This document shows, piece after piece, positions 15,652-24,646 of a stretch of 64,000 nucleotides of DNA. Both the position numbers and the translations under genes were made by a program. The notes under the pieces are model-generated. The model worked only from the letters and a program-made list of their open reading frames with translations, ran no database searches and was not told where the DNA came from. This stretch comes from Flavobacteriales bacterium (lineage in GTDB: Bacteria; Bacteroidota; Bacteroidia; Flavobacteriales_D; Crocinitomicaceae): assembly GCA_947497485.1 (NCBI GenBank), contig CANMHB010000003.1, positions 1-64,000 of the forward strand, in the 5' to 3' direction. Each line of letters begins with the position of its first letter. Position 1 is the first letter of the stretch.

Positions 15652-15753
15652 CTTTATCCGAGTTTAATTAATAGATTTTAAGAAAAAAATGACGGAAACA
15701 AAAAAATGATACACTGTTAATATGTTAAATTGGAATTGTGATAAAAATTAGAA

Positions 15754-16602
15754 TTAAAGTTCGGACTTATCGTAGAAGTCCACTTCGATTTGCCAGAATT
15801 TTGAAGATGAATATTCAGCGCTTAAGGAACCTGAAGGAATTCCTGCGGCTTCTAATCCTGCAGGAAATGTTAAAGAAGCCGTTGCTGACAATTTTACATT
15901 TTCAGTAAAAACTTCTGAAAGCAAATTGCTATCAATTCGGCTATTGGCAGCAGTTATTACCTTCGGCATTGATTTCATTTTTTCAATTAATTGTAAAGCC
16001 ATTTCGGTCTTTATCGGTGATTTTCCAAATTTCCTTTCTCTTAAAACTTCATTGGTAGAACTACCTTTTGCGCTTGCTTCTATACCTTGAACGTCTAAAT
16101 TGGATCCGATTGTTTTTTCTGTATTATCAACTATTTTAATTCTACTTGCACCCAAATATTCAAAGAGTTGTAACATCGATTCTGCCACCTGGTTACTTTT
16201 AAAACGATTATAGTCTTTAATACCATTTAGATATGAAACCAATAATTCATTATAATTTGAAACATCTACCATTTGGGAAGGAAAAGCATTGGAAAAATAA
16301 CCAGACGAGTAAGCCCACCTTTTTCTTGCTGATCTTAACGTTATTTTACCTGTTGTTTTGAAAGATGGGAAAAATTCATTTGCAATTTTGTAAGAATCAT
16401 CATCAAAATGATTATCTACCTCAATGGGTAAATTGATTTTTTGATTATTTAGTACTAATTGATTTAATCCCTTCAATTTTGCAATTGAATTGATTATGTG
16501 TTTAATCTTACTAATATTTTCATGATTATCTCCTTTGTTGAATTCAAAGTCTAGCGGATTAGGAGATTTACTTCCCAACAAATTGTCAATTAAATCCTTC
16601 AT
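15754..16602 (-). CDS. Orphan 282-residue protein of accessory envelope cluster
   Basis: I do not recognise this family. There is no signal peptide or transmembrane helix. A central RKRWAYSSGYFSNAF is followed by a predicted helix (SNQVAESMLQLFEYLGA) and then a strand SRIKIV. The C-terminal 60 residues alternate polar and small residues as amphipathic strands (VKLSATASLTFPAG, GSLSAEYSSSKFWQIEVDFY), which is compatible with a beta-sheet assembly or membrane-active protein; that is inference only. The ATG at 16602 lies 115 nt downstream of a 10-bp polypurine tandem repeat, so expression could depend on repeat number. Confidence 0.75.
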   Translation of the reverse strand: MKDLIDNLLGSKSPNPLDFEFNKGDNHENISKIKHIINSIAKLKGLNQLVLNNQKINLPIEVDNHFDDDSYKIANEFFPSFKTTGKITLRSARKRWAYSSGYFSNAFPSQMVDVSNYNELLVSYLNGIKDYNRFKSNQVAESMLQLFEYLGASRIKIVDNTEKTIGSNLDVQGIEASAKGSSTNEVLRERKFGKSPIKTEMALQLIEKMKSMPKVITAANSRIDSNLLSEVFTENVKLSATASLTFPAGLEAAGIPSGSLSAEYSSSKFWQIEVDFYDKSEL

Positions 16603-16716
16603 AATTTATTTTTTTAGAAATTTACACATTGCTGAGCAAAAAAACAATTTTATTTGATGTTTTTTGTAAAAATAGATTTTAGGTTTTATTTCGATTTTTG
16701 GAAGATTTCAATTTAT

Positions 16717-16770
16717 TTTTTCCTTCTTTTTCCTTCTTTTTCCTTCTTTTTCCTTCTTTTTCCTTCTTCT
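16717..16770. repeat. 10-bp polypyrimidine/polypurine tandem repeat, five copies
   Basis: Five tandem copies of TCCTTCTTTT (16721-16770; the last copy ends TTCT), with partial extension to 16717. On the minus strand it is GAAGGAAAAA-like. It sits between the M15-like gene (stop near 16793) and the start of the 282-residue orphan at 16602. Slippage would change the spacing upstream of that orphan. Confidence 0.95.
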
Positions 16771-16792
16771 ATAAAGAGAGCCGGTATTGGAC

Positions 16793-17602
16793 TCAATTAA
16801 ACATTTCCGGTCGGTACTCAAAATGCATCGTGTCGTAATGATACCACCGTCCGCCCCAAATAAACCCATTTTTCTCAAAAATTTCAACCAATTCCATTGG
16901 AATACTATTTTTATATCCAAGTTTGGCATTTTCATTTTTACAACCACAGTCCCATTGCCAATAATGTGAAAAACTAGTATTGATATCTATGGTTATTCCA
17001 AATGAATGCGCACTAAGGCGATTTGTTCCACTAATGTTCCGCCAATTAAAAGTTCCGCCTATGTTTTGAATATATTTTTTCCATTCTGGATGCAAATCCA
17101 ATTCATCAGAAACCCTTTTTAGTGCTTCGAAAGCGCCATTTTTTTTGTTAAACTGAATTGTTTGATTCACGAGTTTTGGACACCAGACAAAAGACTTCAA
17201 ATTCTTTCTAACTTCTTCTTTATTTTCCCCATACAAAGCTTTAAAGAATGCTTCGTTTCGAATTCTACCAGGATCTTCTTGGTTGTTCGGTTTTTCGATT
17301 TCGGTGTTATAAGTCCAATGGAACATATCTTCTATATCCGGATTATTTAAAAGTTCATCAGTTGATTTATTTTTTGAGTCATCGTAAATAATTTTTGATT
17401 TATCCGCGAAAACGATTGCGTTATTTTCAAAACCAACAATATCCTTGAATAAGTGCATCATCTTATTAACTTCCTTAGGGATGGAGTCAGAGTATGCAAT
17501 TGAAGGTTCTTTTTTTAATTCAACCAGTTTTACTTTTTGATCGGTATTTTCGTTACAAGCTAGTAAATGAATTAGTATTGAAAAAAGAATCAAATTACTC
17601 AT
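16793..17602 (-). CDS. M15-family peptidase-like lipoprotein (VanY/DD-carboxypeptidase fold)
   Basis: 269 residues from ATG 17602; the frame is open further upstream, but this start gives a lipoprotein signal with lipobox LLAC. The C-terminal half has the M15 zinc-site pattern: SAHSFGITIDI (His and Asp ligands) and GRWYHYDTMHFEY (catalytic/ligand region). Such enzymes cut D-Ala-containing cross-links or L-Ala-D-Glu bonds in peptidoglycan. It would be membrane-anchored and face the periplasm. It overlaps the upstream YARHG lipoprotein by 8 nt, so the two are co-translated. The N-terminal 120 residues are unfamiliar. Confidence 0.8.
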   Translation of the reverse strand: MSNLILFSILIHLLACNENTDQKVKLVELKKEPSIAYSDSIPKEVNKMMHLFKDIVGFENNAIVFADKSKIIYDDSKNKSTDELLNNPDIEDMFHWTYNTEIEKPNNQEDPGRIRNEAFFKALYGENKEEVRKNLKSFVWCPKLVNQTIQFNKKNGAFEALKRVSDELDLHPEWKKYIQNIGGTFNWRNISGTNRLSAHSFGITIDINTSFSHYWQWDCGCKNENAKLGYKNSIPMELVEIFEKNGFIWGGRWYHYDTMHFEYRPEMFN

Positions 17603-18083
17603 ATGTTTTGATAAAATTGACATTCGTTTTCTCAATATTAGATAACATAGAAGTAACATCAGAGTACATTGGTCGATACCAAGATTGATTAGAAAAATGA
17701 TTAATCATATCAGGAGTTTTGAAAATGTAGCCGTGACGAGCAAAGATTTCATTTCGCATAATTTTCAAATCTCTAGCTGTTAAATCTACTAAGTCTTCAA
17801 AGGTTAATCTTCTTTCTGAACCTTCAGGGTAAAATCCTTCTCCACGAGCGTAATATTTGGAAATTTGATCAGACGCTTTCTTTTCTTTTTTTAATTCCTC
17901 AATTTCCTTTTCTTTTTGTTCAATTTGATCTCGAAGTTGTTGTTCCTTTTGCTGATTAATCTCTTCTTGTTGTTTTTCCAATTTGGATTCTAATTCATTA
18001 ATTTTTGAATCGTCGTTCGAAGAACATGAAGCAATAAGCATAAATATTCCAATAGAATAAATAATTATTTTACCCATAATCAT
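17595..18083 (-). CDS. YARHG-domain lipoprotein
   Basis: 162 residues. The lipoprotein signal has lipobox IASC (Cys at about residue 20), followed by a charged coiled coil (residues about 30-75, rich in EKQQEEINQQKEQQ). The C-terminal YARHG domain reads LTARDLKIMRNEIFARHGYIF and ends in NQSWYRP. YARHG is an extracellular domain of unknown activity, often tied to peptidase-containing envelope proteins. Overlap with the next gene (an M15-like peptidase) fits a joint cell-wall role. Confidence 0.88.
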   Translation of the reverse strand: MIMGKIIIYSIGIFMLIASCSSNDDSKINELESKLEKQQEEINQQKEQQLRDQIEQKEKEIEELKKEKKASDQISKYYARGEGFYPEGSERRLTFEDLVDLTARDLKIMRNEIFARHGYIFKTPDMINHFSNQSWYRPMYSDVTSMLSNIEKTNVNFIKTYE

Positions 18084-18099
18084 TATTTTAATTTAAAAT

Positions 18100-18537
18100 T
18101 TACTTACAATTTACAATTTGACGTTTATCGGAACTAAATATTGATAATTCAACATCCGGGTATTGCTCTAGCAAACAAGAATACCAAACATCAGATGAGA
18201 AGGCGCCATTCTCTTTTAAAATCCACTTACCTTTTACTTTTTTGAAAAGTGCTTCTACGTGACAACAATCGTAATGATCTGCGGGCATTCTTAGTTGTTT
18301 TCCATCTTTACGTTGAACACTTCCTTCCATCCATGCATAAGTGCTAGAAACTAAGAAATGGTCAACCACGAAAACGACATCCTGCTCTATATCATTTTTA
18401 ACCGACACTCTCAACAAATCGAGCATTTGAGTTCGCTCTAATTGGTTACTAGAATTTTTTTTCTGAAAATTACGAATGCTTTGAGCATTAACTAAAGATG
18501 ATGCAATTGCAAAAGCTAATAAACAAAAAGTTCTCAT
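18100..18537 (-). CDS. Secreted hypothetical protein
   Basis: 145 residues. The signal peptide ends VNAQ (residues 1-19). The mature part contains VVFVVDHFLVSSTYAWMEG, a DHYDCCH motif with adjacent cysteines, and a KGKWILKENGAFSSDVWY segment. That last segment resembles small cystatin/NTF2-like secreted proteins, but I would not name a family. It is first in the minus-strand cluster, 16 nt before the YARHG lipoprotein, so probably one transcript. Confidence 0.75.
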   Translation of the reverse strand: MRTFCLLAFAIASSLVNAQSIRNFQKKNSSNQLERTQMLDLLRVSVKNDIEQDVVFVVDHFLVSSTYAWMEGSVQRKDGKQLRMPADHYDCCHVEALFKKVKGKWILKENGAFSSDVWYSCLLEQYPDVELSIFSSDKRQIVNCK

Positions 18538-18691
18538 GTGAAAGGATTTAAATCAAAGTTTCACATAATTAATAATTTTTTTTGAACTGAGTTTAAATAA
18601 TCCATGTTTTATTAATTTACTTTTCTAACTCAATTCAAAAAATTGTAAAAAACTTATTTTTAATATTGAGTAGTTTAATAGAAAATCTTTC

Positions 18692-18699
18692 TATTTTTG
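18692..18699 (+). promoter_or_regulatory. -7 box TATTTTTG
   Basis: Matches TAnnTTTG and lies 19 nt before the ATG of the DUF5606 gene. The best upstream TTG is 23 nt away, slightly long. Confidence 0.45.
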
Positions 18700-18718
18700 G
18701 CGCAAATAACTATTGTAT

Positions 18719-19279
18719 ATGAATCTTAAAGGTATTATTGCTATTTCAGGACGTCCAGGTCTATTTAAAGTAGTTACTCAGGGTAAAAACAACGTAATCG
18801 TTGAATCAATGATTGATAAAAAACGATTCCCTGCTTATGCATCTGAAAAAATATCGACGCTTGAGGATATTAGTATTTTTACCTATGATGAAGATGTTAA
18901 ATTTACGGATGTCTTAAAGTCTATGTTTGAAAAAAACAATGGACAAGAAGGTCTAAACCATAAAGAAGACATCAAGGTTTTGGAGAAAGAATTAAAAGGT
19001 CACTTGCCTAATTATGATCAAGAACGTGTTTACGCTTCTGATATTCGTAAAATGTTTCAATGGTATAATTTGTTGTTAAAAGCAGATTTATTAGCCACTG
19101 CAGAAACGGAGTCTGATTCTGATAAATCAGAGACTTCAAAAGAACCTAAAGTGAAAGCGAAATCAGGAGAAACAAAAAAGAAATCTTCAACCGCAACAAA
19201 TTCCTCTTCAAAAGCAGCTAAACCTGCAAATGTTAAAAAAGCAACTCCGGTTAAAACTGGAAGTTCAAGAGGGAAATAA
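18719..19279 (+). CDS. DUF5606 domain protein
   Basis: 186 residues from ATG 18719; a TTG six nt earlier is in frame but unlikely. The N-terminal 120 residues match the Bacteroidota DUF5606 pattern (LKGIIAISGRPGLFKVV, NNVIVESMIDKKRFPAY, FTYDEDVKFTDVLKSMF, YASDIRKMFQWYNLL). The tail is a low-complexity Lys/Ser/Ala-rich basic extension, which suggests nucleic-acid or ribosome contact. In many relatives it lies beside def and mazG; here mazG is 13 kb away. Function unknown. Confidence 0.9.
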   Translation: MNLKGIIAISGRPGLFKVVTQGKNNVIVESMIDKKRFPAYASEKISTLEDISIFTYDEDVKFTDVLKSMFEKNNGQEGLNHKEDIKVLEKELKGHLPNYDQERVYASDIRKMFQWYNLLLKADLLATAETESDSDKSETSKEPKVKAKSGETKKKSSTATNSSSKAAKPANVKKATPVKTGSSRGK

Positions 19280-19285
19280 TTTCTA

Positions 19286-19293
19286 TATTTTTG
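19286..19293 (+). promoter_or_regulatory. Possible -7 box before M3 peptidase
   Basis: TATTTTTG lies just after the DUF5606 stop. A transcript from here would carry a leader of about 155 nt before ATG 19451. Confidence 0.4.
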
Positions 19294-19450
19294 CTTAAAT
19301 AATTGTTTGCACCTTTTGCGAACAGCATAGTTTATTGAATTATGATATCAGCCATAACGCGAGTCGTCACAAATTTGTATTAAAAAAATGGCGATTTACC
19401 TAGTGGCTCCATACAGTCCATATGAACATTAAAAAATCAATAATATACTT

Positions 19451-21160
19451 ATGAAAATTGAAAAGCCACCACGGAAATTCCTTTCAAATCATATCGAAGT
19501 TGATTCTTGGGAAGTCATCAAACCTTATTTTGATGATCTGTTAAATCGTTCCATTGAAAATAAAATTGAATTTGAAAAATGGTTATCTGATCGCAGCGAA
19601 TTAGATGCGGTGCTTGAAGAAGATTTAGCATGGCGTTATATTCGAATGACCATTGATACAAAAAATGAAGCTTTTTCAGAAGCATACTCTTTGTTCGTAA
19701 CCAAAATTCAACCTGAATTGGCTCCTCTCGACGATCAATTGAATCGAAAATTGATGCAAAGTCAATTCATTAATGATTTTAAGTCGAACGACGCTTATCG
19801 AATTTATTTTCGTTCTGTAGAAACACAACTCAATTTATATCGTGAAGAAAACGTTGCTATTGAAGCATTTTTAAATGAGAAGAGTCAGGAATTCGGTGCA
19901 ATAACTGGAGCACAAACAATTGAGCATGAGGGTCAGCAAATTACTATGCAAAAGGCTGCTCAATTTTTAAAAGAACAAGATGAAAATCTTCGAAAACAAA
20001 TTTTTGATAAAATTTCAAATCGCAGAAGATTGGATGTAGAAGCATTAGATAAACTTTATTCTGAATTAATTCAAAAGAGACATGAACTCGCAGTAAATGC
20101 GGGCTTTGAAAATTTTAGAGATTACAAATTCCATGCGCTAGGTCGCTTCGATTATACAAAAGAAGATTGTTTCAACTTTCACGAAGCCATCAAGACTTTA
20201 ATTGTTCCTTTAGTTAAAGATATTCAAAAAAAGAAACTTGATAAATTAGGAAAGGAAAAATTTAAACCTTGGGATGCAGAGGTAGATCCAGAGGGAAAAG
20301 CGCCATTAAAACCATTTAAAACGGGCAAAGAAATGCTTGATGGTACAGTCGCAATATTAGGGAAAATTGATCCATATTTTTCCGAGTGCATACATACAAT
20401 GAATGAAATGGGACACTTGGACTTGGATTCTAAAACAGGAAAAGCTCCTGGAGGATACAATTACCCGCTTTATGAAATAGGAGTTCCATTCATATTTATG
20501 AATGCCGTTGGCGCTCAGCGAGATTTGGTTACAATGGTCCATGAGGCCGGACATGCAGTTCACTCATTTTTAAGTCGTGACCTTGCCTTAACGGGTTTCA
20601 AAAATCTTCCATCTGAGGTTGCTGAATTAGCATCTATGTCAATGGAAATGTTGACCATGAAATACTGGGATTTGTTTTATTCAAATCCGGATGATTTGAT
20701 TCGGGCAAAAAGAGAACAATTGGAAGGTATTCTTAAAATTCTCCCGTGGATTGCTCAAATTGATGCTTTTCAGCATTGGGTTTATGAAAATGTGAACCAT
20801 ACGATTGAGGAACGGTATGCATATTGGAGAAAATTAAGTTCGGAGTATGGAACTGGACTTACAGATTGGACAGGTTATGAAGATATGCTCGAAACTTCTT
20901 GGCAACGTCAAATGCATCTTTTTGAAGTTCCCTTTTATTACATTGAATATGGAATTGCTCAACTTGGTGCTTTAGGAGTTTGGAAAAATAGTATGGATGG
21001 CTTTGAAAAAGCTATTGAAAATTATAAGGAGGCTCTTAAATTAGGTTATACCAAAAGCATTCCTGAAATATACGAAACAGCCAATGTTAAATTCGATTTT
21101 TCTGAAAGTTATCTCAAGTCACTTACTGATTTTATCAAATTAGAATTAGCTAAATTGTAA
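19451..21160 (+). CDS. M3 family oligoendopeptidase (PepF-like)
   Basis: 569 residues. The zinc site HEXXH appears as VHEAGHAVHSF near residue 365, with the third ligand in the following PSEVAELASMSMEM helix. The C-terminal end carries the conserved YIEYGIAQLGALGVWKN block. Cytoplasmic metallopeptidases of this family hydrolyse short peptides. The length is normal for the Bacteroidota form. It has a 158-nt leader with two mini-ORFs, and ung follows after 4 nt, so the two probably share a transcript. Confidence 0.93.
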   Translation: MKIEKPPRKFLSNHIEVDSWEVIKPYFDDLLNRSIENKIEFEKWLSDRSELDAVLEEDLAWRYIRMTIDTKNEAFSEAYSLFVTKIQPELAPLDDQLNRKLMQSQFINDFKSNDAYRIYFRSVETQLNLYREENVAIEAFLNEKSQEFGAITGAQTIEHEGQQITMQKAAQFLKEQDENLRKQIFDKISNRRRLDVEALDKLYSELIQKRHELAVNAGFENFRDYKFHALGRFDYTKEDCFNFHEAIKTLIVPLVKDIQKKKLDKLGKEKFKPWDAEVDPEGKAPLKPFKTGKEMLDGTVAILGKIDPYFSECIHTMNEMGHLDLDSKTGKAPGGYNYPLYEIGVPFIFMNAVGAQRDLVTMVHEAGHAVHSFLSRDLALTGFKNLPSEVAELASMSMEMLTMKYWDLFYSNPDDLIRAKREQLEGILKILPWIAQIDAFQHWVYENVNHTIEERYAYWRKLSSEYGTGLTDWTGYEDMLETSWQRQMHLFEVPFYYIEYGIAQLGALGVWKNSMDGFEKAIENYKEALKLGYTKSIPEIYETANVKFDFSESYLKSLTDFIKLELAKL

Positions 21161-21164
21161 ATTC

Positions 21165-21836
21165 ATGAATGTTGCAATTCATCCGAGTTGGAAAGAAGTT
21201 TTAAAAGATGAATTTGAAAAATCCTATTTTATTCGGTTGGTTAATGTTATTAGACAACTTTATATCGATAAAAAAGATTTTATTTTCCCAAAAGGAAGTC
21301 AAATTTTCAGAGCATTTGATTTATGTCCTTTTGATGAACTCAAGGTTGTAATTCTCGGTCAAGATCCATATCCAACTCGCGGTCATGCGCATGGACTATG
21401 TTTTTCCGTTGAACCGCATGTGAAGCCTTTTCCTAAAAGTCTTAATAATATTTTTAAAGAAATTCAAGATGATTTAGGGATTCCTATGCCCGTAGATGGA
21501 AATCTTGAACGTTGGGCGAATCAAGGTGTTTTGCTTTTGAATACGGTTTTGACAGTAGAAGAGGGGAGGCCGGATAGTCATAAAGGTGTTGGTTGGGAGA
21601 ATTTTACCGATGCCGTAATTGAAAAAATAAATCAAGAAAAGGAAGGAGTTGTTTTTATGCTTTGGGGTTCGAAAGCAATTGAAAAGGAGGTGATGATTGA
21701 TAAAACTCGGCATTTGATTCTAAAGTCCGTTCATCCTTCTCCTTTATCGGCTTACCGAGGGTTTTTTGGTTGTAAACATTTCAGTAAAACGAATGAGTTT
21801 TTAAGAATGTTAGAAAAGAAAGAAATTGATTGGTGA
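21165..21836 (+). CDS. ung: Uracil-DNA glycosylase, family 1
   Basis: 223 residues. The catalytic water-activating motif is [17 protein letters not shown] and the DNA-intercalation motif is [23 protein letters not shown] and MLWGSKA are the other family blocks. It removes uracil from DNA to start base-excision repair. The start lies 4 nt after the M3 peptidase stop. All catalytic residues are visible and the length is typical. Confidence 0.97.
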   Translation: MNVAIHPSWKEVLKDEFEKSYFIRLVNVIRQLYIDKKDFIFPKGSQIFRAFDLCPFDELKVVILGQDPYPTRGHAHGLCFSVEPHVKPFPKSLNNIFKEIQDDLGIPMPVDGNLERWANQGVLLLNTVLTVEEGRPDSHKGVGWENFTDAVIEKINQEKEGVVFMLWGSKAIEKEVMIDKTRHLILKSVHPSPLSAYRGFFGCKHFSKTNEFLRMLEKKEIDW

Positions 21837-21853
21837 GAATTTCAGCGAATTTT

Positions 21854-21861
21854 TACCTTTG
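21854..21861 (+). promoter_or_regulatory. -7 box TACCTTTG of hemE
   Basis: TACCTTTG lies 6 nt before the hemE ATG (21868), so the transcript should begin at or next to the start codon. TTG at 21830 could be the -33 element (21-nt spacer). Confidence 0.55.
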
Positions 21862-21867
21862 CACACC

Positions 21868-22899
21868 ATGGAATTGAAAAACGATCTTTTTCTAAGAGCA
21901 CATCGGGGAGAGGCAATTGAACGCTATCCAGTTTGGTTAATGCGACAAGCGGGAAGAATCTTGCCAGAATATCGTGCGGTCCGAGCCAAGTTATCAGGGT
22001 TTAAAGAATTAGTTGAAACTCCCGAATTTGCTGCAGAAGTGACTATTCAACCCGTTGATATTCTAGATGTTGATGCAGCGATAATCTTTTCTGACATTCT
22101 TGTAGTTCCTGAGGCAATGGGTTTAACCTATCAAATGATTGAGCAAAAAGGTCCGTGGTTCGAAAAAACAATCCGCACGAGAGAACAACTGTCATTTTTA
22201 GACCAAGAAATTGATGTGCAAGAGCGACTATCTTATGTTTTTGAGGCGCTTAAACTAACCAAGAAAGAACTCGCAGGAAGGGTGCCATTAATTGGTTTTG
22301 CGGGTGCACCTTGGACAATTCTCTGTTATATGGTCGAAGGTCGTGGATCTAAGACTTTCTCAGAATCTCGTAAGCTTTTATACACTGATCCGGATTTGGC
22401 ACATGAATTGTTAAGTCGAATTACTGACGTGACGATTCAGTATTTGAAAGCTCAGTTAAATGCCGGTGCCGATGCCTTACAATTGTTTGATTCATGGGCC
22501 GGAATTTTAGGAAGAGAACAATATACAGAGTTCGGATTGAAATACATTTCAAAAATTGTTGACGCCATTCCCCATGTGCCATTGACCGTTTTTTCTAAAG
22601 GTGCGATTGCTTCGCTTCCTGATTTGACAGAACTCAATTGCTCAACACTCGGTTTAGATTGGAATATGAATGTTGTGGAAACAAGGAAAATGGTAGGTGA
22701 AACGAAAACTTTGCAAGGTAATTTAGATCCATGTGTTTTGTATGGTTCTCAGAAATTAGTTGAGCTAGAGACAATTAAATTATTAAAATCGTTTGAAAGT
22801 CAAAGACATATTGTAAATTTGGGTCATGGGGTTTATCCAGATATTGATCCTGAAAAGGTTAAAGTATTTATTAAAACAGTTAAGAATTATGAAATCTAA
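21868..22899 (+). CDS. hemE: Uroporphyrinogen decarboxylase
   Basis: 343 residues from ATG 21868 (the frame is open upstream but overlaps ung). The first signature is [16 protein letters not shown] and the second is [18 protein letters not shown]. The conserved Asp and Tyr (IIFSDILVV and CYMVEGRG) are present, as are LQLFDSWAG and QGNLDP. It decarboxylates uroporphyrinogen III to coproporphyrinogen III in haem synthesis, in the cytoplasm. Other hem genes are not nearby. It overlaps the next gene by 11 nt. Confidence 0.96.
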   Translation: MELKNDLFLRAHRGEAIERYPVWLMRQAGRILPEYRAVRAKLSGFKELVETPEFAAEVTIQPVDILDVDAAIIFSDILVVPEAMGLTYQMIEQKGPWFEKTIRTREQLSFLDQEIDVQERLSYVFEALKLTKKELAGRVPLIGFAGAPWTILCYMVEGRGSKTFSESRKLLYTDPDLAHELLSRITDVTIQYLKAQLNAGADALQLFDSWAGILGREQYTEFGLKYISKIVDAIPHVPLTVFSKGAIASLPDLTELNCSTLGLDWNMNVVETRKMVGETKTLQGNLDPCVLYGSQKLVELETIKLLKSFESQRHIVNLGHGVYPDIDPEKVKVFIKTVKNYEI

Positions 22900-24130
22900 T
22901 TTTATTAAAATCGGTAGTACAACTGCTCTAATGATTTTTGGTGTTTCTTTTTCCATTTTTAGTCAGAAAGATAAAAAAAGTGCGGAGAGAGAAATTATGA
23001 GAATGGGATTTGAAAAAACAACGGAAGGTATTACTGAACTTGGTGGAGTGTCAAATCTTGATCAGGGAGTTTCTTCACCAACTGAATTAAAAGCGGATGT
23101 CTTTTCCAAATCAGGAAGTGGAGATGTTGGAGTTCCAACAAATATTTATGGAGTTGAGGAACCAAATTCTGAGGATGGAGGTGAAAATTATGTAGGCGTT
23201 TGTTTTTACAAGCCAGGTAAAGCTGCAAAAGAAAGAACGTATGTCACCATTCCAATTATGAAAGGGAAGGATCAGCAAACCTTGAAGAAAGGTTTGACAT
23301 ATTGTATAGAATATTCCGTATCTCTTTCTGAATCCTCAAAATTTGCAGTAAATAATATCGGTGCTCATTTATCGAAGGAGGTTCCTGCATCAGGTGGTCC
23401 AGAGCCAATTTATACAAACGAAAGAGTTGTTAAAGGGCAAGGAAATAAAATTTATACAGGGTTTTTTGGTTGGGAAAAAGTTTGTAACATCTATACTGCT
23501 AAAGGTGATGAAAAATTTATTACGATCGGAAATTTTGATAAAAATGAGGGAACTCAGTTTTTACAAGTTAAAAAACCTAAGGATAGTGAAGTAGATCAGT
23601 TGCCGCATGCATACTATTACGTGGATAATGTAATAATTCGTTTAGTTGATAAACCTGAAGAATGCCCATGTTACAATGCAAATCCACCTAAAGCTGAAGA
23701 AAACTATTCAACGCTTATCTATACAAATAATCCAGAAATTAATGATAAAATGAAGTTGGAAGAAAAAATAGGAGCTCATGAGGTATACTTCAGATTCGGA
23801 AAAGCCTCTTTTTCAGAAAACGCAAAAGAAATGATGGCATATGTTGTTGAACAGATGAAAGCTAATCCTTCGATTAAAATTGAAGTTCAAGGTCACAATG
23901 AAGCTATTGAAGTAAAAGCAGCAGAAACAAATCCTGAATTCGAAGATATTGATCGTAAACGAACTGCGGCTGTAGTTAAATATCTTGTATCGCAAGGAAT
24001 TGACGCAACACGTTTGACGGAATCACCGCAAGGTTCAGAAATTTCTAACCCGCGTATCGATGAAGAAAATGATGATCAGGAAGTAAAAGACGCCAAGAAT
24101 AGACGCGTTTATTTCAAAGTGATTAAATAA
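22889..24130 (+). CDS. Secreted OmpA-family protein
   Basis: 413 residues from ATG 22889, which overlaps the hemE stop by 11 nt. The signal peptide ends SIFSQ. The middle 200 residues look like a carbohydrate/lipid-binding beta-sandwich ([35 protein letters not shown]). The C-terminal 110 residues are an OmpA-like peptidoglycan-binding domain ([40 protein letters not shown]). The usual GHTD is replaced by GHNE, followed by an acidic insertion. It probably ties an outer-membrane component to the wall. A terminator follows. Confidence 0.85.
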   Translation: MKSNFIKIGSTTALMIFGVSFSIFSQKDKKSAEREIMRMGFEKTTEGITELGGVSNLDQGVSSPTELKADVFSKSGSGDVGVPTNIYGVEEPNSEDGGENYVGVCFYKPGKAAKERTYVTIPIMKGKDQQTLKKGLTYCIEYSVSLSESSKFAVNNIGAHLSKEVPASGGPEPIYTNERVVKGQGNKIYTGFFGWEKVCNIYTAKGDEKFITIGNFDKNEGTQFLQVKKPKDSEVDQLPHAYYYVDNVIIRLVDKPEECPCYNANPPKAEENYSTLIYTNNPEINDKMKLEEKIGAHEVYFRFGKASFSENAKEMMAYVVEQMKANPSIKIEVQGHNEAIEVKAAETNPEFEDIDRKRTAAVVKYLVSQGIDATRLTESPQGSEISNPRIDEENDDQEVKDAKNRRVYFKVIK

Positions 24131-24154
24131 TTAGTATAGTTACAATAATTGTAA

Positions 24155-24181
24155 GGCTTCGAGAATCTCGAGGCCTTTTTT
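24155..24181 (+). terminator. Rho-independent terminator
   Basis: GGCTTCGAG pairs with CTCGAGGCC (9 bp with one G-U) around AAT, followed by six T residues. Confidence 0.88.
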
Positions 24182-24292
24182 ATTTCTTAATTTAAAATTT
24201 AATAAATCTAGAAGATCTTTAACTAGTTAAAAAAGGAATATTCATTCAAATAATATGTTGATTCATTTGAAATCAATCGATAATCATTTGCA

Positions 24293-24322
24293 GGCAACGT
24301 AACAGATTAAAGTTGCGTTACC
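24293..24322 (+). promoter_or_regulatory. Inverted repeat upstream of HMA-like secreted gene
   Basis: GGCAACGTAAC and GTTGCGTTACC form an 11-bp stem (one mismatch, one G-U) around AGATTAAA, 24 nt before the ATG at 24347. No T-run follows, so it is not a terminator. It could be an operator or 5' leader hairpin. Confidence 0.5.
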
Positions 24323-24346
24323 TCTCTAGAAATAAATCAAATCTTT

Positions 24347-24646
24347 ATGAAAAAAACAATAGTTACACTGATTTGTGTAATACAGGCTAGTATTACCTTT
24401 TCGCAGACAACCAAATATGAACTTTCAGCCGAAGGAAATGCATTGATGTGCCCGTTTATGGGACCAAGACTTAAAAAACAGTTGGAAGCAAATGGGGCGT
24501 ATCAAATAGAAAAAGATAAAAGCCATGTTTTTCATTTCACTATGGAAGCTAATAAAGCTATCGGCGAAATAGAAATTATGGAAATTGTTAGAAATGTTGG
24601 CTACGATCCAAAATTATTTCATTTAAAAATGAACGAAGATGAATAA
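24347..24646 (+). CDS. Small secreted HMA-like protein
   Basis: 99 residues. The signal peptide ends TFSQ. The mature part (about 80 residues) has the beta-alpha-beta-beta-alpha-beta rhythm of heavy-metal-associated domains, including VRNVGYDP near the end. The metal loop is MCPFMG rather than MxCxxC, so only one cysteine remains. A role in copper handling is therefore uncertain. It overlaps the next gene by 8 nt and is preceded by an inverted repeat. Confidence 0.6.
   Translation: MKKTIVTLICVIQASITFSQTTKYELSAEGNALMCPFMGPRLKKQLEANGAYQIEKDKSHVFHFTMEANKAIGEIEIMEIVRNVGYDPKLFHLKMNEDE

Noticed and set aside
15422-15667. 81-codon plus-strand frame opposite the small orphan
   Set aside because: It lies on the strand opposite to the local cluster and shows no recognisable protein features; the minus frame is preferred, with low confidence.
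16708-16947. 79-codon minus-strand frame ending in a Lys/Arg/Glu run
   Set aside because: Its tail is only the translated 10-bp tandem repeat and its body is an alternative frame of the M15-like gene.
15352-18537. Accessory cluster as a known antiphage defence system
   Set aside because: No nuclease, reverse transcriptase, cyclase, TIR, NLR or known gasdermin signature was recognised; only the peptidase next to an orphan hints at it.
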